A stretch of 64,000 bases of DNA, taken from contig CALCUM010000003.1 in NCBI GenBank assembly GCA_937907245.1, positions 124,001-188,000 of the forward strand, in the 5' to 3' direction. The notes under the pieces were generated by a model. It searched no databases. It was not told the DNA's origin and saw nothing but the letters and a program-made list of their open reading frames with translations. Below are positions 47,591 to 59,804 of this stretch, piece after piece. The translations under genes were made by a program, and so were the position numbers. Each line of letters opens with the position of its first letter. Position 1 is the stretch's first letter. Origin of the DNA: an uncultured Rhodobiaceae bacterium. GTDB lineage: Bacteria; Pseudomonadota; Alphaproteobacteria; RS24.

Positions 47591-50500
47591 TGCCGAAACG
47601 TACAGATATCAAGAGCATCCTAATTATTGGCGCTGGCCCAATTGTTATCGGCCAAGCGTGTGAGTTTGACTATTCAGGCACACAAGCGTGCAAGGCGCTT
47701 CGCGAAGAAGGCTACCGCGTTATTCTGGTAAACTCGAACCCGGCCACAATTATGACCGACCCCGAGCTGGCCGATGCCACTTACATCGAGCCAATTACGC
47801 CTGAGCTGGTAGCCAAGATTATTGAGAAAGAGCGCCCTGACGCCGTCTTGCCTACGATGGGCGGACAGACTGCGCTGAATACCGCCATCGCTTTATCGGA
47901 AGATGGCACGCTAGAAAAATATGGCGCACAACTCATTGGCGCGGATTTGGAAGCCATCAACAAAGCCGAAGACCGCCAATTATTCCGCCAAGCGATGGAT
48001 AAAATTGGCCTCGAAAGCCCGCGCTCCGATGTAGCGCATACGGTGGAAGAGGCGCTGGTCGCGCTGGAAAAAGTTGGCCTACCAACCATCATTCGCCCCA
48101 GCTTTACCATGGGCGGCACCGGCGGCGGCATTGCTTATAATAAAGAAGAATTTCTGCAAATCGTCGAAGGCGGCTTAGATGCCTCGCCAGTTACTGAAGT
48201 GCTTATCGAAGAAAGCGTTTTGGGCTGGAAAGAATATGAAATGGAAGTGGTACGCGACACCGCCGACAATTGCATCATCATCTGCTCGATTGAAAACATT
48301 GACCCGATGGGCGTGCACACTGGCGACAGCATTACCGTTGCGCCTGCCCTGACCCTGACCGATAGGGAATATCAGATTATGCGCAATGCCTCGATAGCGG
48401 TGCTGCGTGAAGTTGGTGTTGAGACCGGTGGCTCAAACGTGCAATTTGCGGTGAACCCGGCCGATGGTCGTTTGGTGGTTATTGAAATGAACCCGCGCGT
48501 TTCGCGCTCCTCTGCTTTGGCTTCGAAAGCCACGGGTTTCCCGATTGCTAAAATCGCCGCGAAATTGGCAGTTGGCTATACGCTTGACGAATTGATGAAT
48601 GACATCACGGGCGTGACCCCCGCGAGCTTTGAGCCGAGCATTGACTATGTGGTGACGAAAATCCCACGCTTTGCTTTTGAAAAATTCCCAGGCGCCGAGC
48701 CTTACCTGACCACCGCTATGAAATCGGTTGGGGAAGCCATGGCCATTGGCCGAAACTTTAAAGAGAGCTTGCAAAAAGCCCTGCGCTCCTTGGAAACCGG
48801 CCTAACCGGATTAAACGCGCCCGAAGGCGCGCCCGATATGTCGACCGAGCAAGGCGTTGCCGATATGCGCGCCGCCTTGACCACGCCGACACCCGACCGC
48901 CTGCTTATCGCCGCTCATGCGTTGCGCCAAGGCATGTCGCAAGCCGAGGTTTGCAGCCTTGCCCATTTCGACCCTTGGGTGATGGAGCAATTGGGCGAGA
49001 TTATCGACATGGAAGCCAAAGTCAGCGAACACGGGCTGCCAGATAACGAAGAAGCCATGCGTATGGTTAAAGGCATGGGCTTTTCCGATGCGCGTTTGGC
49101 TGAGCTGACGGGCAGCAACGAAGATAGCGTGAGCGCGACACGGCGCGATATGGGTGTGCGTCCCTATTACCGCCAAATCGATACATGCGCGGCTGAGTTT
49201 AAAGCCAGCACCCCCTATCTTTACTCGAGCTATGACCCAGCTTGCGAGCTAGATGGACAAAACGAAGCCTTGCCAAGTGGCCGCAAGAAAGCGGTTATTC
49301 TAGGCGGTGGCCCGAACCGCATTGGCCAAGGCATTGAGTTTGATTATTGCTGCTGCCATGCCGCTTTCGCGCTGGAAGATGCCGATATTGAAAGCATTAT
49401 GGTCAATTGCAATCCGGAAACCGTATCGACCGATTATGATACTTCCGACCGATTATACTTTGAGCCGCTAACCCAAGAAGATGTGCTGGAATTGCTGCAT
49501 TGCGAGATGCAGGCCGGAACTCTGGCAGGCGTGATTGTGCAATTTGGCGGGCAGACACCGCTTAAATTATCGCAAGCGCTAGAGAAAGCAGGCATCCCGA
49601 TTTTGGGCACCGACCCAGACGCCATTGACTTGGCCGAAGACCGCGATCGCTTTAAAGATTTACTAGACCGTTTGAACCTGCGCCAACCGCCAAATGGCAT
49701 TGCCCGCTCGGCCGAACAGGCTCGCGCCATTGCCGCTGAAATTGGCTTTCCGGTGGTCATTCGTCCGTCTTATGTATTGGGCGGTCGGGCTATGGAAATC
49801 GTCAGCACGGACGCCCAGCTAGAGCGCTATATGCGCGAGGCCGTGGTGGTGTCTGGTGATAGTCCGGTTCTCATCGATGGCTATTTGCGCGATGCGACCG
49901 AGTTGGATGTTGATGTTTTGAGCGATGGTACAGATGTATTTGTCTCTGGCATTCTCGAGCATATCGAAGAAGCGGGCGTCCATTCTGGCGATAGCGCTTG
50001 CTCGATGCCGCCGCATAGTTTGTCCAAACACATCATTGCGGAACTGGAACGCCAAGCCACAGAAATGGCGCTTGCCCTGAATGTTGTGGGCTTGATGAAT
50101 GTACAATTTGCCGTGCAAGGCGAAGATATTTTCGTCATTGAAGTGAACCCACGCGCCAGCCGCACGGTGCCGTTTGTAGCCAAAGTATTAGGGCAACCGA
50201 TTGCCAATATCGCCGTTCGCCTGATGGCTGGATCCAAGCTTTCTGATTTCAATTTGACCACGCTTGAGTATGACCATATTGCGGTGAAAGAGAGCGTGTT
50301 TCCTTTCGCCCGTTTCCCGGGTGTCGATACGGTTTTGGGGCCAGAGATGCGCTCCACCGGCGAAGTTATGGGGCTCGATATGGATTTTGCTACCGCTTTT
50401 GCAAAAAGCCAATTGGGCAGCAGCATCCATTTGCCAGATAGCGGAACGGTGTTTCTCTCGGTTCGTGAAAACGATAAACAACGGGCCGTCGCACCGGCCA

Positions 50501-50853
50501 AACGCCTCGCAGAGCTGGGCTTTAATTTGGTTGCCACGCGCGGCACCGCCAGTTTCTTGAGCGACAATGGCGTGAGCGTCGAGCCCATCAATAAAGTGAT
50601 GGAAGGGCGCCCTCATATTGTCGACGCGATGAAAAACGACGCCGTACAATTGGTGGTGAACACCACTGAGGGCGAACAGTCTTTGGCCGATAGTAAATCC
50701 ATTCGACGCACGGCCCTGGAGATGAAAATTCCGTATTACACCACTTTGGCTGGCGCCGAAGCCGCGGTGGCGGCGATTGCAGCCCTTCGGAACAATTCGT
50801 TGAGCGTCACCAGCCTGCAAGACTATGGCATTCGGCGCGCCAAGAAAAATTAG
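47590..50853 (+). CDS. carB: carbamoyl-phosphate synthase large subunit
   Basis: 1087 residues with two homologous ATP-grasp halves: carboxyphosphate domain (about 1-400; [17 protein letters not shown]), oligomerisation domain (about 400-555), carbamoyl-phosphate domain (about 560-940; [17 protein letters not shown]) and the C-terminal allosteric MGS domain (about 945-1075; [14 protein letters not shown]). Makes carbamoyl phosphate for pyrimidine and arginine synthesis. Both manganese/ATP motifs ([18 protein letters not shown] and [15 protein letters not shown]) are intact. Co-translated with carA. Confidence 0.97.
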   Translation: MPKRTDIKSILIIGAGPIVIGQACEFDYSGTQACKALREEGYRVILVNSNPATIMTDPELADATYIEPITPELVAKIIEKERPDAVLPTMGGQTALNTAIALSEDGTLEKYGAQLIGADLEAINKAEDRQLFRQAMDKIGLESPRSDVAHTVEEALVALEKVGLPTIIRPSFTMGGTGGGIAYNKEEFLQIVEGGLDASPVTEVLIEESVLGWKEYEMEVVRDTADNCIIICSIENIDPMGVHTGDSITVAPALTLTDREYQIMRNASIAVLREVGVETGGSNVQFAVNPADGRLVVIEMNPRVSRSSALASKATGFPIAKIAAKLAVGYTLDELMNDITGVTPASFEPSIDYVVTKIPRFAFEKFPGAEPYLTTAMKSVGEAMAIGRNFKESLQKALRSLETGLTGLNAPEGAPDMSTEQGVADMRAALTTPTPDRLLIAAHALRQGMSQAEVCSLAHFDPWVMEQLGEIIDMEAKVSEHGLPDNEEAMRMVKGMGFSDARLAELTGSNEDSVSATRRDMGVRPYYRQIDTCAAEFKASTPYLYSSYDPACELDGQNEALPSGRKKAVILGGGPNRIGQGIEFDYCCCHAAFALEDADIESIMVNCNPETVSTDYDTSDRLYFEPLTQEDVLELLHCEMQAGTLAGVIVQFGGQTPLKLSQALEKAGIPILGTDPDAIDLAEDRDRFKDLLDRLNLRQPPNGIARSAEQARAIAAEIGFPVVIRPSYVLGGRAMEIVSTDAQLERYMREAVVVSGDSPVLIDGYLRDATELDVDVLSDGTDVFVSGILEHIEEAGVHSGDSACSMPPHSLSKHIIAELERQATEMALALNVVGLMNVQFAVQGEDIFVIEVNPRASRTVPFVAKVLGQPIANIAVRLMAGSKLSDFNLTTLEYDHIAVKESVFPFARFPGVDTVLGPEMRSTGEVMGLDMDFATAFAKSQLGSSIHLPDSGTVFLSVRENDKQRAVAPAKRLAELGFNLVATRGTASFLSDNGVSVEPINKVMEGRPHIVDAMKNDAVQLVVNTTEGEQSLADSKSIRRTALEMKIPYYTTLAGAEAAVAAIAALRNNSLSVTSLQDYGIRRAKKN

Positions 50854-50960
50854 CCCTCAAAAAACTTGGCATTTGCTGAGGTTTTGTGAAACAATTTGAG
50901 ATGTTAAAGTAAAAGGATAGATTTGCCACTCGCAACCCGCGTTTGGCGAAAGAGGATATT

Positions 50961-51434
50961 ATGGATAAAGTGCCAATGACCGCCGGTGGCTACGAAGCGT
51001 TAGACCTAGAGTTGAAACGCCTTAAAGGCCCAGAACGCCATCGCATCATCAAAGCGATTGCGGAAGCTCGCGCGCATGGCGACTTGTCTGAAAATGCTGA
51101 ATATCACGCAGCCAAAGAACAGCAGAGCCATAACGAAGGCCGCTTGATGGAACTCGAAGAGATGATCAATCTTGCCGATGTCATCGACGTTGCCGCTATG
51201 AGCGGCAATACCGTAAAATTCGGGGGCACTGTTCACCTTGTCGACGAGGACACCGAAGAAGAAAAAACCTATCAAATTGTAGGGGATTTTGAAGCCAGCG
51301 TCGAAGATGGAAAAATATCCATATCCTCGCCTATCGCGCGCGCCCTCATCGGCAAAGAAGTCGGCGATAGCGTGGAAGTAAATACGCCGGGCGGCGGCAA
51401 ATCTTACGAGATTTTAGGCGTTAAATTTATCTAA
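50961..51434 (+). CDS. greA: transcription elongation factor GreA
   Basis: 157 residues. N-terminal coiled-coil ([39 protein letters not shown]) whose tip acidic pair in DLSENAEY region enters the RNA polymerase secondary channel to trigger transcript cleavage, and C-terminal FKBP-like domain ([28 protein letters not shown]). The ATG 50961 with AGAGGAT is preferred to the upstream in-frame ATG 50943. It lies 107 bp after carB; carB-greA proximity is common. Confidence 0.95.
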   Translation: MDKVPMTAGGYEALDLELKRLKGPERHRIIKAIAEARAHGDLSENAEYHAAKEQQSHNEGRLMELEEMINLADVIDVAAMSGNTVKFGGTVHLVDEDTEEEKTYQIVGDFEASVEDGKISISSPIARALIGKEVGDSVEVNTPGGGKSYEILGVKFI

Positions 51435-51439
51435 CGAGC

Positions 51440-51919
51440 TTACTTAATATGGCCAAGCGGCAGGCTGACATCGCCCTTCGAGCGGCGGATGGTCAGCGAG
51501 GTGCGCACATTGGCCACATTGGGCGCAGGTGTCAGCTTTTGGGTTAAAAATTCTTGAAAGCTCTCCAAATCTGTGGACACGCATTTCAAGATGAAATCAA
51601 TTTCCCCGTTCAGCATATGGCATTCCAAAACCTCCGGCCATTGGCTAACGCGCGCTTCGAAACCTTGTAAATCGACCTCCGCCTGACTTTCCAGTCCGAC
51701 CATGGCAAACACCGTGACGCCCAAGCCCAACATATTGGCATCCACGCGCGCGCGGTACCCCTTGATGAACCCAGCTTCTTCCAAAGCCCGAACGCGGCGC
51801 AAGCAAGGCGGGGCTGAAATTTCAACTTGTTTGGCCAGCTCGACATTGGTAATGCGTCCATTAGCTTGCAAAATCTCTAGGATTTTCAAGTCGATTTGGT
51901 CTAATCTTGGTTTCTTCAT
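51440..51919 (-). CDS. Lrp/AsnC family transcriptional regulator
   Basis: 159 residues: N-terminal helix-turn-helix (DQIDLKILEILQANGRITNVELA, PCLRRVRALEEAGFI) and C-terminal RAM/AsnC ligand domain (VFAMVGLES, LECHMLNGEIDFILKCVSTDLESFQEF). Likely a feast/famine-type regulator responding to an amino acid; ligand unknown. Start ATG 51919; the longer frame overlaps the divergent ELM1-like gene. Its 78-bp divergent spacer (51920-51997) with trinucleotide-rich AT sequence is the probable site of autoregulation. Confidence 0.9.
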   Translation of the reverse strand: MKKPRLDQIDLKILEILQANGRITNVELAKQVEISAPPCLRRVRALEEAGFIKGYRARVDANMLGLGVTVFAMVGLESQAEVDLQGFEARVSQWPEVLECHMLNGEIDFILKCVSTDLESFQEFLTQKLTPAPNVANVRTSLTIRRSKGDVSLPLGHIK

Positions 51920-51997
51920 AACAGTTTTTCGTTTCCTGAAACGCTTTCGCAGAGTAATAATAATACCGAATTTTGTAATAAATGAACAGTCACTGAA

Positions 51998-52969
51998 ATG
52001 AGTAAGATGAATATTTGGGGCATAACAGGTGGAAGGCGCGGAAATGACGTGCTGGTTGAAGGCGTGGCGCAAGCGCTCGGCGGCACCTATCGCAGCGTGC
52101 ATACGAATTTGCGCGCGCCCTGGAAGTGGCTGGCACCCTATCGCTTGGCCGAGATTGCCGCCAAGGCCGACCCCCATATTGCTCCGCCGTTTCCCGATAT
52201 TGTGATTGCCAGCGCGCGCCAAGCCGTGCCCCATGCGCGCTATATCAAACGCGCCTCTAGGGGGCGCGTATTTACTGCCTTTTTACAAAACCCGCTGATA
52301 AACCCCGCCCATTTCGATTTTGTTTGGGCCCCTGCCCATGACAAGCTAAGCGGTGCCAATGTGATGCAAACGCTATTATCGCCCCATGCCATGCGCCAGC
52401 CAGACTTGGAAAAAGCGGCCACTGAGTTTCGCAACCAATTGGTGCCAAAAACATATGACGGAAAATTGGTCAGTGTGCTGATTGGTGGGCCCAATGCGGT
52501 TTATCCTTTCGGGCCGGACGAGATGGCCGCTTTGGCCGATGGGCTTAGCGGGCTTGCCAAGCAAGGCCATCGCTTGCTCATCACATTGTCGCGTCGCTCG
52601 CCAGATAGCTACGAAGCGCTTTTGCGCCAGAAGCTCCCTGAGGGCAGCTATTACTTATGGGACAATGAGGGCGCCAATCCGTATCGCGCGCTCTTGGGGC
52701 TGGCCGAGCAAATTATCGTGACGGCCGATAGCGTCAATATGGTGGGCGAAGCCTGCCTGCCAGGCGTGCCGGTGCAAGTGTTTGCCCTAAAAGGCGGCTC
52801 GGCTAAATTCCGCCGCTTTCATAGCGCCGTAGAAGCCGCCAACTTGGTGCGCCCCTTTACCCACGCGCTAGAGGCTTGGCCCGTGCAAAGCCAAAATGCC
52901 ACGGCAGAGATTGCCGAGGCCATCGCAAAAGCCTACGCGCGTCATCTGACGAAAGAAACCTCTGAATAA
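51998..52969 (+). CDS. ELM1/GtrOC1-like family protein
   Basis: 323 residues. WGITGGRRGNDVLVEGVAQALGG at the N-terminus, FVWAPAHDKLSGANVMQTL and VSVLIGGPNAVYPFG, then ITLSRRSPDSYEALLRQKL and ADSVNMVGEACLPGVPV. This pattern matches the mitochondrial-fission ELM1 family (COG3660), widespread in alphaproteobacteria. The fold looks glycosyltransferase-like (GT-B), so a role in envelope glycan or lipid modification is possible but unproven. Divergent from the Lrp gene; trxB follows after 77 bp. Confidence 0.78.
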   Translation: MSKMNIWGITGGRRGNDVLVEGVAQALGGTYRSVHTNLRAPWKWLAPYRLAEIAAKADPHIAPPFPDIVIASARQAVPHARYIKRASRGRVFTAFLQNPLINPAHFDFVWAPAHDKLSGANVMQTLLSPHAMRQPDLEKAATEFRNQLVPKTYDGKLVSVLIGGPNAVYPFGPDEMAALADGLSGLAKQGHRLLITLSRRSPDSYEALLRQKLPEGSYYLWDNEGANPYRALLGLAEQIIVTADSVNMVGEACLPGVPVQVFALKGGSAKFRRFHSAVEAANLVRPFTHALEAWPVQSQNATAEIAEAIAKAYARHLTKETSE

Positions 52970-52974
52970 CCTGA

Positions 52975-54027
<1,053 letters not shown>

Positions 54028-54028
54028 A

Positions 54029-57000
54029 TTAAGGCGCGCCCTTCCAAGCCATCTCTCTGGGCGTGCGCCTGCCCGTTTGGCTTTTAGAGCGCAAAGGCTT
54101 GGGTAAATCTTGTGCGCTTTGCAGCCCTTTTTCCTGCAGCAAATGGACTAAATCGCCCGACATATCGCTGACCTGTTCGGCCACCAAATGCACCACAATG
54201 CCATTGCGCTGCACCCGCCCATCTATACGGATAAGCCGCGCGCCGATAACCACACGGCGAAACCGCTCGAACCTATCAGGCCAAACCACCATATTGCCAT
54301 TGCCGGTTTCATCTTCCAGCGTGAGGAAAACAACGCCCTTGGCACTGCCCGGGCGCTGGCGGCAAATCACCAGACCCGCCACCGATACGCGCCGCCCCGA
54401 AGGCGCGCTTTGCAAAAACGATAGCGGCTGCACATGCGCTTTGGTTAGCTGCGCCCGCAAGAAAGCCAACGGATGTTTTTTTAGCGATAGGCGCAAGCTG
54501 GCATAATCTTCCAACACTTCCATGCCTGGTGCCAAGGCTGGCAAAACGGCGCCGCGTTCTTCTTCGCTCACGCCCTCGCGTAGTGCCTGCGCATCGCCTG
54601 TCTGGTTTTCAAACAACGGCAAGGCAGGGGCTTTGCTTTCGGGGGCCAAGGCACGCACGGCCCATAAGGCTTGGCGCCGGCTCAACCCCAGAGCGGCAAA
54701 GGCATCGGCCCGCGCCAAGCGTTCTAACGTCGACACACCAATGCCCGTACGCGCCGCGCAATCCGCCACACTATCAAAATCCCCGCCCAAGGCGCGCGCG
54801 GCCACAAGCGCCTCGGCATCGGCTTGCAGCAGACCCATAATTTGGTTGAAACCCAAACGCAAAGCCATCTCGCCATCTTGGGGTTCCAAATCTGCTTCTT
54901 CATCCGAGGCATTGAGGCAAACGGGCAAAACGCTTACCCCTTGGCGTTGGGCTTCCGTTACCAATTGCGCAGGCGCATAAAAGCCCATCGGCTGGCTGTT
55001 CAAAAGGGCGGCACAAAACGCGGCTGGGTAATGATGTTTCAACCAAGCCGACACATAGACCAGTAAAGCAAAACTGGCGGCATGGCTTTCGGGGAAACCA
55101 TACTCGCCAAAGCCTTCAATCTGCTTAAAGCAGCGCTCGGCAAAAGCGCGTTCATAGCCGCGCGCCTCCATGCCATCCATCAACCGCACGCCAAATTCGT
55201 GAATCACGCCGCTTTTACGAAAGGTTGCCATGGCGCGGCGCAAACGGTCGGCTTCGCTGGGCGTAAAGCCTGCCGCCACCACGGCGATGCGCATGGCTTG
55301 CTCTTGAAACAAGGGCACGCCGAGGGTTTTTCCCAACACATCCTCCAGCTCTTGTGAGGGAAACTCGACCACCTCTTCGCCATTTCTCCGGCGTAAATAA
55401 GGATGCACCATATCGCCTTGAATCGGGCCGGGCCGAACAATCGCCACTTGCACCACAAGGTCGTAAAAATCGCGCGGCTTTAAGCGCGGCAACATATTCA
55501 TCTGGGCGCGGCTCTCTACCTGAAACACCCCTACGGATTCGGCGCGGCACAGCATGTCATAAACACAGCTATCTTCGGTCGGCACATCGGCCAGCTCATA
55601 GGCTTGCCCGTGATGTGCCGCAATTAAATCAAAACTACGCCGGATGGCACTCAACATACCCAGCGCCAGAACATCAATTTTCAACAGACCCAAAGCATCC
55701 AAATCATCTTTGTCCCATTCGATAAAAGTACGCTCAGCCATCGCTGCATTGCCAATGGGAACCAGCTTATCCAGCCTATCTTGGGTGATAACGAAGCCGC
55801 CTACATGCTGCGATAAATGCCGTGGAAACCCGATGATTTGGCCTGCCAAAGCCAGCGTCGCCGCAATTCCTGGCGCGTCAGGGTCTAGGCCCGCTTCAAG
55901 AATATGCTCGCGCGGTGGTGGCCGTGCCCCCCCACCCCAATTTAGCGCCAAAAGCGCGCTCGCCACATCGCCCGAAAGCCCCATGACTTTGGCTACTTCG
56001 CGCACCGCCGAACGGGCTCGATACGTGATGACGGTGGCGGCGATACTGGCGCGCTCGCGGCCATATTTTTGATAGATATATTGAATGACCTCTTCGCGCC
56101 GCTCATGCTCGAAATCAATATCAATGTCGGGCGGCTCATTACGCTCTGGCGATAAAAAGCGTTCGAACAATAAATCTAATTGGCTGGGGTCGACCGCCGT
56201 GATGCCGATGTAATAACAGACCGCCGAATTGGCCGCACTGCCACGCCCTTGGCAAAGGATTCTTTTCGAGCGCGCAAAACGCACCAAATCATGCACGGTT
56301 AAAAAATACGGCGCATAGTCCAAGCCCTCGATAAGCCGCAGCTCATGGATAAGCAGCTTGCTGATTTTCTTCGGTATGCCTTTGGGGTAGCGCGCCGCCG
56401 CGCCGTCCCAAGCCAGTTTGGCCAGCAGCTCTTGCGGGCTTCGGTTTGTGTCGAAAACATCTTCTGGATATTGATAAGAAAGCTGGTCGAGCGAAAACGT
56501 GCAGGCCTCTAACACGGCGGTAATATTATCTAGCGCCTCAGGCCACTCGGCAAACAAGCGGGTGGCTTCGTGGGTAGATTTTAAATGGCGCTCTGCGTTG
56601 ACGTTCAACCGATACCCTGCCTCGGGCAGGCTGACATGTTGGCGAATACAAGCCACCACGTCTTGCACGGGGCGCCGTTCGGCCACGTGGTAGAGCGGGT
56701 CAAAACTGGCCAATAATTTAGCTTTGGCCCAGCTTGCCATGGCGGCAATTTTGCGAAACCGCGCCGCCTCATCCGCCCCATATAGCGGCACAAGCAAGGC
56801 ATAAACATTTTGGCTCACAGCTGCTAAAGCGCTCAGGTTGTTGCCAAAATCGCCCGTCTCTTTTTCTACAGGCGGCACCGCCAGCCAGCATAGGCTTGCG
56901 GTTTGGGCTAGGGCCAGCACATCGTCTAAATGCAAAACACATTGCCCTTTGCCCCCCCGCCGATTGCCCCGCGTAAGACATTGCGACAAGGCCGCATAGG

Positions 57001-57271
57001 CTGCCTGATGGCACGGATAGGCCACTACCTCAAAACCGCATTGGGTGACCAGCCGTGCGCCGGGCAAATAACGCAGGCCCGCATCGCGCGCTGCCACATG
57101 ACCGCGCACAATGCCGGCCAGCGTATTCCTATCCGCCAGACCAATGGCGCGATACCCCAAAGCCGCAGCCGTCTCGACCATCTCTTGGGGATGCGCGGCG
57201 CCACGGAGAAAACTGAAATTAGATATCGCTGCCAGCTCGGCGAAGGGCACTTCTTTTTGGCTGCTCCTCAT
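54029..57271 (-). CDS. dnaE2: error-prone DNA polymerase DnaE2 (ImuC)
   Basis: 1080-residue C-family polymerase of the mutasome, extending past DNA lesions with ImuB. PHP domain (FSFLRGAAHPQEMV, IGLADRNTLAG), polymerase palm with the acidic triad region PPDIDIDFEHERREEV, fingers, tandem HhH and OB-fold (SVAGLVICRQRPGSAKGVVFLTLEDETGN). Shorter than DnaE1 and without the tau-binding tail. The ATG at 57271 overlaps the imuB stop by 4 bp; an in-frame TTG lies upstream. Last gene of the SOS cassette. Confidence 0.95.
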   Translation of the reverse strand: MRSSQKEVPFAELAAISNFSFLRGAAHPQEMVETAAALGYRAIGLADRNTLAGIVRGHVAARDAGLRYLPGARLVTQCGFEVVAYPCHQAAYAALSQCLTRGNRRGGKGQCVLHLDDVLALAQTASLCWLAVPPVEKETGDFGNNLSALAAVSQNVYALLVPLYGADEAARFRKIAAMASWAKAKLLASFDPLYHVAERRPVQDVVACIRQHVSLPEAGYRLNVNAERHLKSTHEATRLFAEWPEALDNITAVLEACTFSLDQLSYQYPEDVFDTNRSPQELLAKLAWDGAAARYPKGIPKKISKLLIHELRLIEGLDYAPYFLTVHDLVRFARSKRILCQGRGSAANSAVCYYIGITAVDPSQLDLLFERFLSPERNEPPDIDIDFEHERREEVIQYIYQKYGRERASIAATVITYRARSAVREVAKVMGLSGDVASALLALNWGGGARPPPREHILEAGLDPDAPGIAATLALAGQIIGFPRHLSQHVGGFVITQDRLDKLVPIGNAAMAERTFIEWDKDDLDALGLLKIDVLALGMLSAIRRSFDLIAAHHGQAYELADVPTEDSCVYDMLCRAESVGVFQVESRAQMNMLPRLKPRDFYDLVVQVAIVRPGPIQGDMVHPYLRRRNGEEVVEFPSQELEDVLGKTLGVPLFQEQAMRIAVVAAGFTPSEADRLRRAMATFRKSGVIHEFGVRLMDGMEARGYERAFAERCFKQIEGFGEYGFPESHAASFALLVYVSAWLKHHYPAAFCAALLNSQPMGFYAPAQLVTEAQRQGVSVLPVCLNASDEEADLEPQDGEMALRLGFNQIMGLLQADAEALVAARALGGDFDSVADCAARTGIGVSTLERLARADAFAALGLSRRQALWAVRALAPESKAPALPLFENQTGDAQALREGVSEEERGAVLPALAPGMEVLEDYASLRLSLKKHPLAFLRAQLTKAHVQPLSFLQSAPSGRRVSVAGLVICRQRPGSAKGVVFLTLEDETGNGNMVVWPDRFERFRRVVIGARLIRIDGRVQRNGIVVHLVAEQVSDMSGDLVHLLQEKGLQSAQDLPKPLRSKSQTGRRTPREMAWKGAP

Positions 57272-58983
57272 GGAAATACGCCGTGCATAAACCAACGCGG
57301 CTGCGTGGTTTCGCGGTCATATAAGCCATCGCGATAGACCCAGAACCGATGCCCTTGTGTGTCTTCTAGGCGGTAATAATCGCGCGTTTGCCGATTGTGA
57401 TGGGCCGGCGTTTCTCCCGTCAGCCCCGCCCACCATTCGGGGCTAATGCGCTCAGGCCCATAGGCGGCGGTAATCTCGTGCAGCACACGCCGCCACCGAA
57501 AGCGATACGGCGCGCCTTCGGGAATTTCGGCAATCACCTCAATCGGCTCAGGCGCGCATAGCATAAACAAAGGGCGAGTGGCGGGGTCTGGCAGGCCACC
57601 ATATGGGCTTTCCTCTGGCTTATTGGGGGCCTGTTTATTGGGGGCTTGTTTATCGGGCGTTAAAACAGGCACGAGCCTTACCGCCCGCTCGGGAATATAT
57701 GAGGCATGCGGCACGGGGCGCACCACCACTTGCGCCCCCAGCCGCGACACCAGCCTATCGTAAAGACTGCCCAAAGCTGCAATCGGCGCAGCGCGTCGTT
57801 TATCGCGTGTCTGGCCACCCCCAAACGCGCTCATGGTTTCTTGCGGCTGCGATATCGGCGCCGTACGACTGGCTGCCAGCGTGAGTTGCTCAATGCCATA
57901 GCCCGCATGGACACCGCGCGAGAGACGTGACAAGCGTTCCTCGAAAAGCCGCGTCATATGCCCGCCATCGGCACAAGGGTGCGCCAAGGGCAAAGATAAA
58001 GCCAAAACCGCATTGTCCGATCGCGTCAGCGCCAAATCCAATCGCTGCGCGCCCTGGCTCGCCCGGTCTAATTGCGCCACCAGTCGTGTGCATAAATCAC
58101 CGATGAGCTGCGCCAAGGCTTCCATTTGCGTTACCCCATGCGCCAAATTATGGCGCACTAAAAATCGCGGAGGGGGCAAGCACGGATTAAGGCTTTCGCC
58201 CGCCTGCCCCAAGGCTTGCTCTAGGCGCAATACGGGCGACGGGCCAAAGCGACGGGTTAACTCGCGCCGCGCAAAGCCTGCCAAATCACCAACCGTGGCC
58301 AGCCCCAAGCGCTGGCACAAATCAATATGCACACCAGATAAGCGCAAGGCCGCTGGTGGCAAAGGCAAGACCGCTTCGGCTTCGTGGCCCTCTGGCACAA
58401 TTATTTGACGCCTTGCTTGCGGGGTGGTTTTCGCTGTTGACCCAAAGCGCACCAACCCCCAAGCCGCCCCCACCGTGCCCGCCATGGCGGCATGAGCGGT
58501 GATGCCGCGGTTTAAAAATCGCGCTTGCATATCGGCCAAAAGCGCCCGCTCGCCACCAAATAAATGCGCGCATCCGCTGACGTCTAACAAAAGCCCATAG
58601 TCGGTATTCTCAGCATGGGGGCTCTCATTGGGCGGGTCATGGCCCACCCATGGCGTATAGCGTTGCAGCCAATAGGCGCATTTTTGCAATCGTGCGGCGG
58701 CTTCCATCGGCTCGGCCATGGCCGTTTGCAAATCGGGCAAAAGCGCGCGCGCATCGGCCAAAGATAACCCCAAACTCAAGCCTTGCTGCGCCGCTAACGG
58801 CGTTAGCCCCACCAAACGTTGTGCGTTTTTAGAGCGCTCGATGAGCGCAAAACTTTTCGTTTTATCATATGCAATTTGTGTCGTTTCCCCCGCCCAATAA
58901 GGAAACCACAAAGCGACAATGCGCCGACCCGTCGCGAGAGGCGCTGTATAGCTGACACCAGACATATTCGGCATATTCGACAT
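57268..58983 (-). CDS. imuB: ImuB, Y-family polymerase-like mutasome protein
   Basis: 571 residues. Y-family palm/finger fold (RRIVALWFPYWAGETTQ, LDVSGCAHLFGGERALLADMQARF) but lacking the catalytic acidic residues of active Pol IV; it acts as a hub linking beta clamp, ImuA and DnaE2. The C-terminal region ends ETPAHHNRQTRDYYRLEDTQ, typical of ImuB. A proline-rich insertion near residues 440-455 comes from a 15-bp tandem repeat (57620-57659), and the N-terminal MSNMPNMSG from a 9-bp repeat. The start is one of three close ATGs. Confidence 0.92.
   Translation of the reverse strand: MSNMPNMSGVSYTAPLATGRRIVALWFPYWAGETTQIAYDKTKSFALIERSKNAQRLVGLTPLAAQQGLSLGLSLADARALLPDLQTAMAEPMEAAARLQKCAYWLQRYTPWVGHDPPNESPHAENTDYGLLLDVSGCAHLFGGERALLADMQARFLNRGITAHAAMAGTVGAAWGLVRFGSTAKTTPQARRQIIVPEGHEAEAVLPLPPAALRLSGVHIDLCQRLGLATVGDLAGFARRELTRRFGPSPVLRLEQALGQAGESLNPCLPPPRFLVRHNLAHGVTQMEALAQLIGDLCTRLVAQLDRASQGAQRLDLALTRSDNAVLALSLPLAHPCADGGHMTRLFEERLSRLSRGVHAGYGIEQLTLAASRTAPISQPQETMSAFGGGQTRDKRRAAPIAALGSLYDRLVSRLGAQVVVRPVPHASYIPERAVRLVPVLTPDKQAPNKQAPNKPEESPYGGLPDPATRPLFMLCAPEPIEVIAEIPEGAPYRFRWRRVLHEITAAYGPERISPEWWAGLTGETPAHHNRQTRDYYRLEDTQGHRFWVYRDGLYDRETTQPRWFMHGVFP
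57620..57659. repeat. 15-bp tandem repeat within imuB, 2.7 copies
   Basis: TTATTGGGGGCCTGT (57620-57634), one-base variant at 57635-57649 and partial at 57650-57659. It encodes repeated KQAPN on the minus strand, in frame. Confidence 0.88.
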
Positions 58984-58990
58984 AAGCGCC

Positions 58991-59776
58991 CTACCCCGAA
59001 CGAACTTGCGCCACGCCAGATACCTCAGCAGCGCTATCCATAAGCGGCAAATGTTGCGACATGGTTTTCGGGTAAAGCGTCCAGCCCTCCGTCGGGGGCA
59101 TGGTGTTATAGCTCATGCGCAATTTGGTAAGGCGCACTTGCCAGCCTTGTTTCGGCAAGGCCTCGACTTGCCAGCGTGTGGTGGCCGCCGAGGCGCTGGT
59201 TCCCGCTTGTGCGCCCAAGGCCATTACCAAAGGTCGCTCGGCAGCGCGCGCGGCCAAGCTCAACCGACGGCTGGCCGTGAAGCTAGGCGCCTCGTCCCAG
59301 CTAGATAAAACAATGCAGCCGATGGCCGAGCAAAGTAGTGCCTCCTCGCCCGCCCATAATAAATCGGGCAAGCGGGCGCCATCGATATAGACCAAGCGAT
59401 CGGCCGATAAACCATGCGCCGCCAAAGCCGGGCCATAGGGCTGACCCGCCTCACGACATGCCATATGGGTTTGGCCATAGAGCAACATATCTTGGGTGTG
59501 CGGGCGATCTAAAAACCGGGCGGCCAAACGATGCGCAAAGCCAAGCGCGGCAGCCATATCGCCCGTGCGCGCGGCTACCACTTCATGCAATCCGCCACAG
59601 GCTAACCCCGCATTGGCGACCTCATCTGCGAGATAGGCATCAATGTCGGCAAAGCCCGTTTGAATGTGCGGGCCTTGCGCAACCACGGGCTCAAAACGCG
59701 CGACCAAACGGCGTAATCCGGCCAGTTTCTGGCTTTTTGTTGTGGCTTTTATATGCGCGGCCGGCTTGATTTCCAT
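58991..59776 (-). CDS. imuA: ImuA, RecA-like mutasome protein
   Basis: 261 residues of the ImuA family (SulA/RecA-related), first gene of imuA-imuB-dnaE2. ALACGGLHEVVAARTGDMAAALGFAHRLA and LYIDGARLPDLLWAGEEAL-like text (LVYIDGARLPDLLWAGEEAL) match the family; a clear Walker A is not conserved. It interacts with ImuB and RecA in damage-induced mutagenesis. The imuB start follows after 7 bp. A LexA-type box and promoter lie at 59805-59844, about 30 bp before its ATG. Confidence 0.88.
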   Translation of the reverse strand: MEIKPAAHIKATTKSQKLAGLRRLVARFEPVVAQGPHIQTGFADIDAYLADEVANAGLACGGLHEVVAARTGDMAAALGFAHRLAARFLDRPHTQDMLLYGQTHMACREAGQPYGPALAAHGLSADRLVYIDGARLPDLLWAGEEALLCSAIGCIVLSSWDEAPSFTASRRLSLAARAAERPLVMALGAQAGTSASAATTRWQVEALPKQGWQVRLTKLRMSYNTMPPTEGWTLYPKTMSQHLPLMDSAAEVSGVAQVRSG

Positions 59777-59804
59777 ATTTTTTCTTCTGTTGGACGGTTT
59801 ATTT

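Noticed and set aside
50188-50820. Long minus-strand frames inside the 3' part of carB
   Set aside because: Codon-bias shadows of carB; no domain and no start signal.
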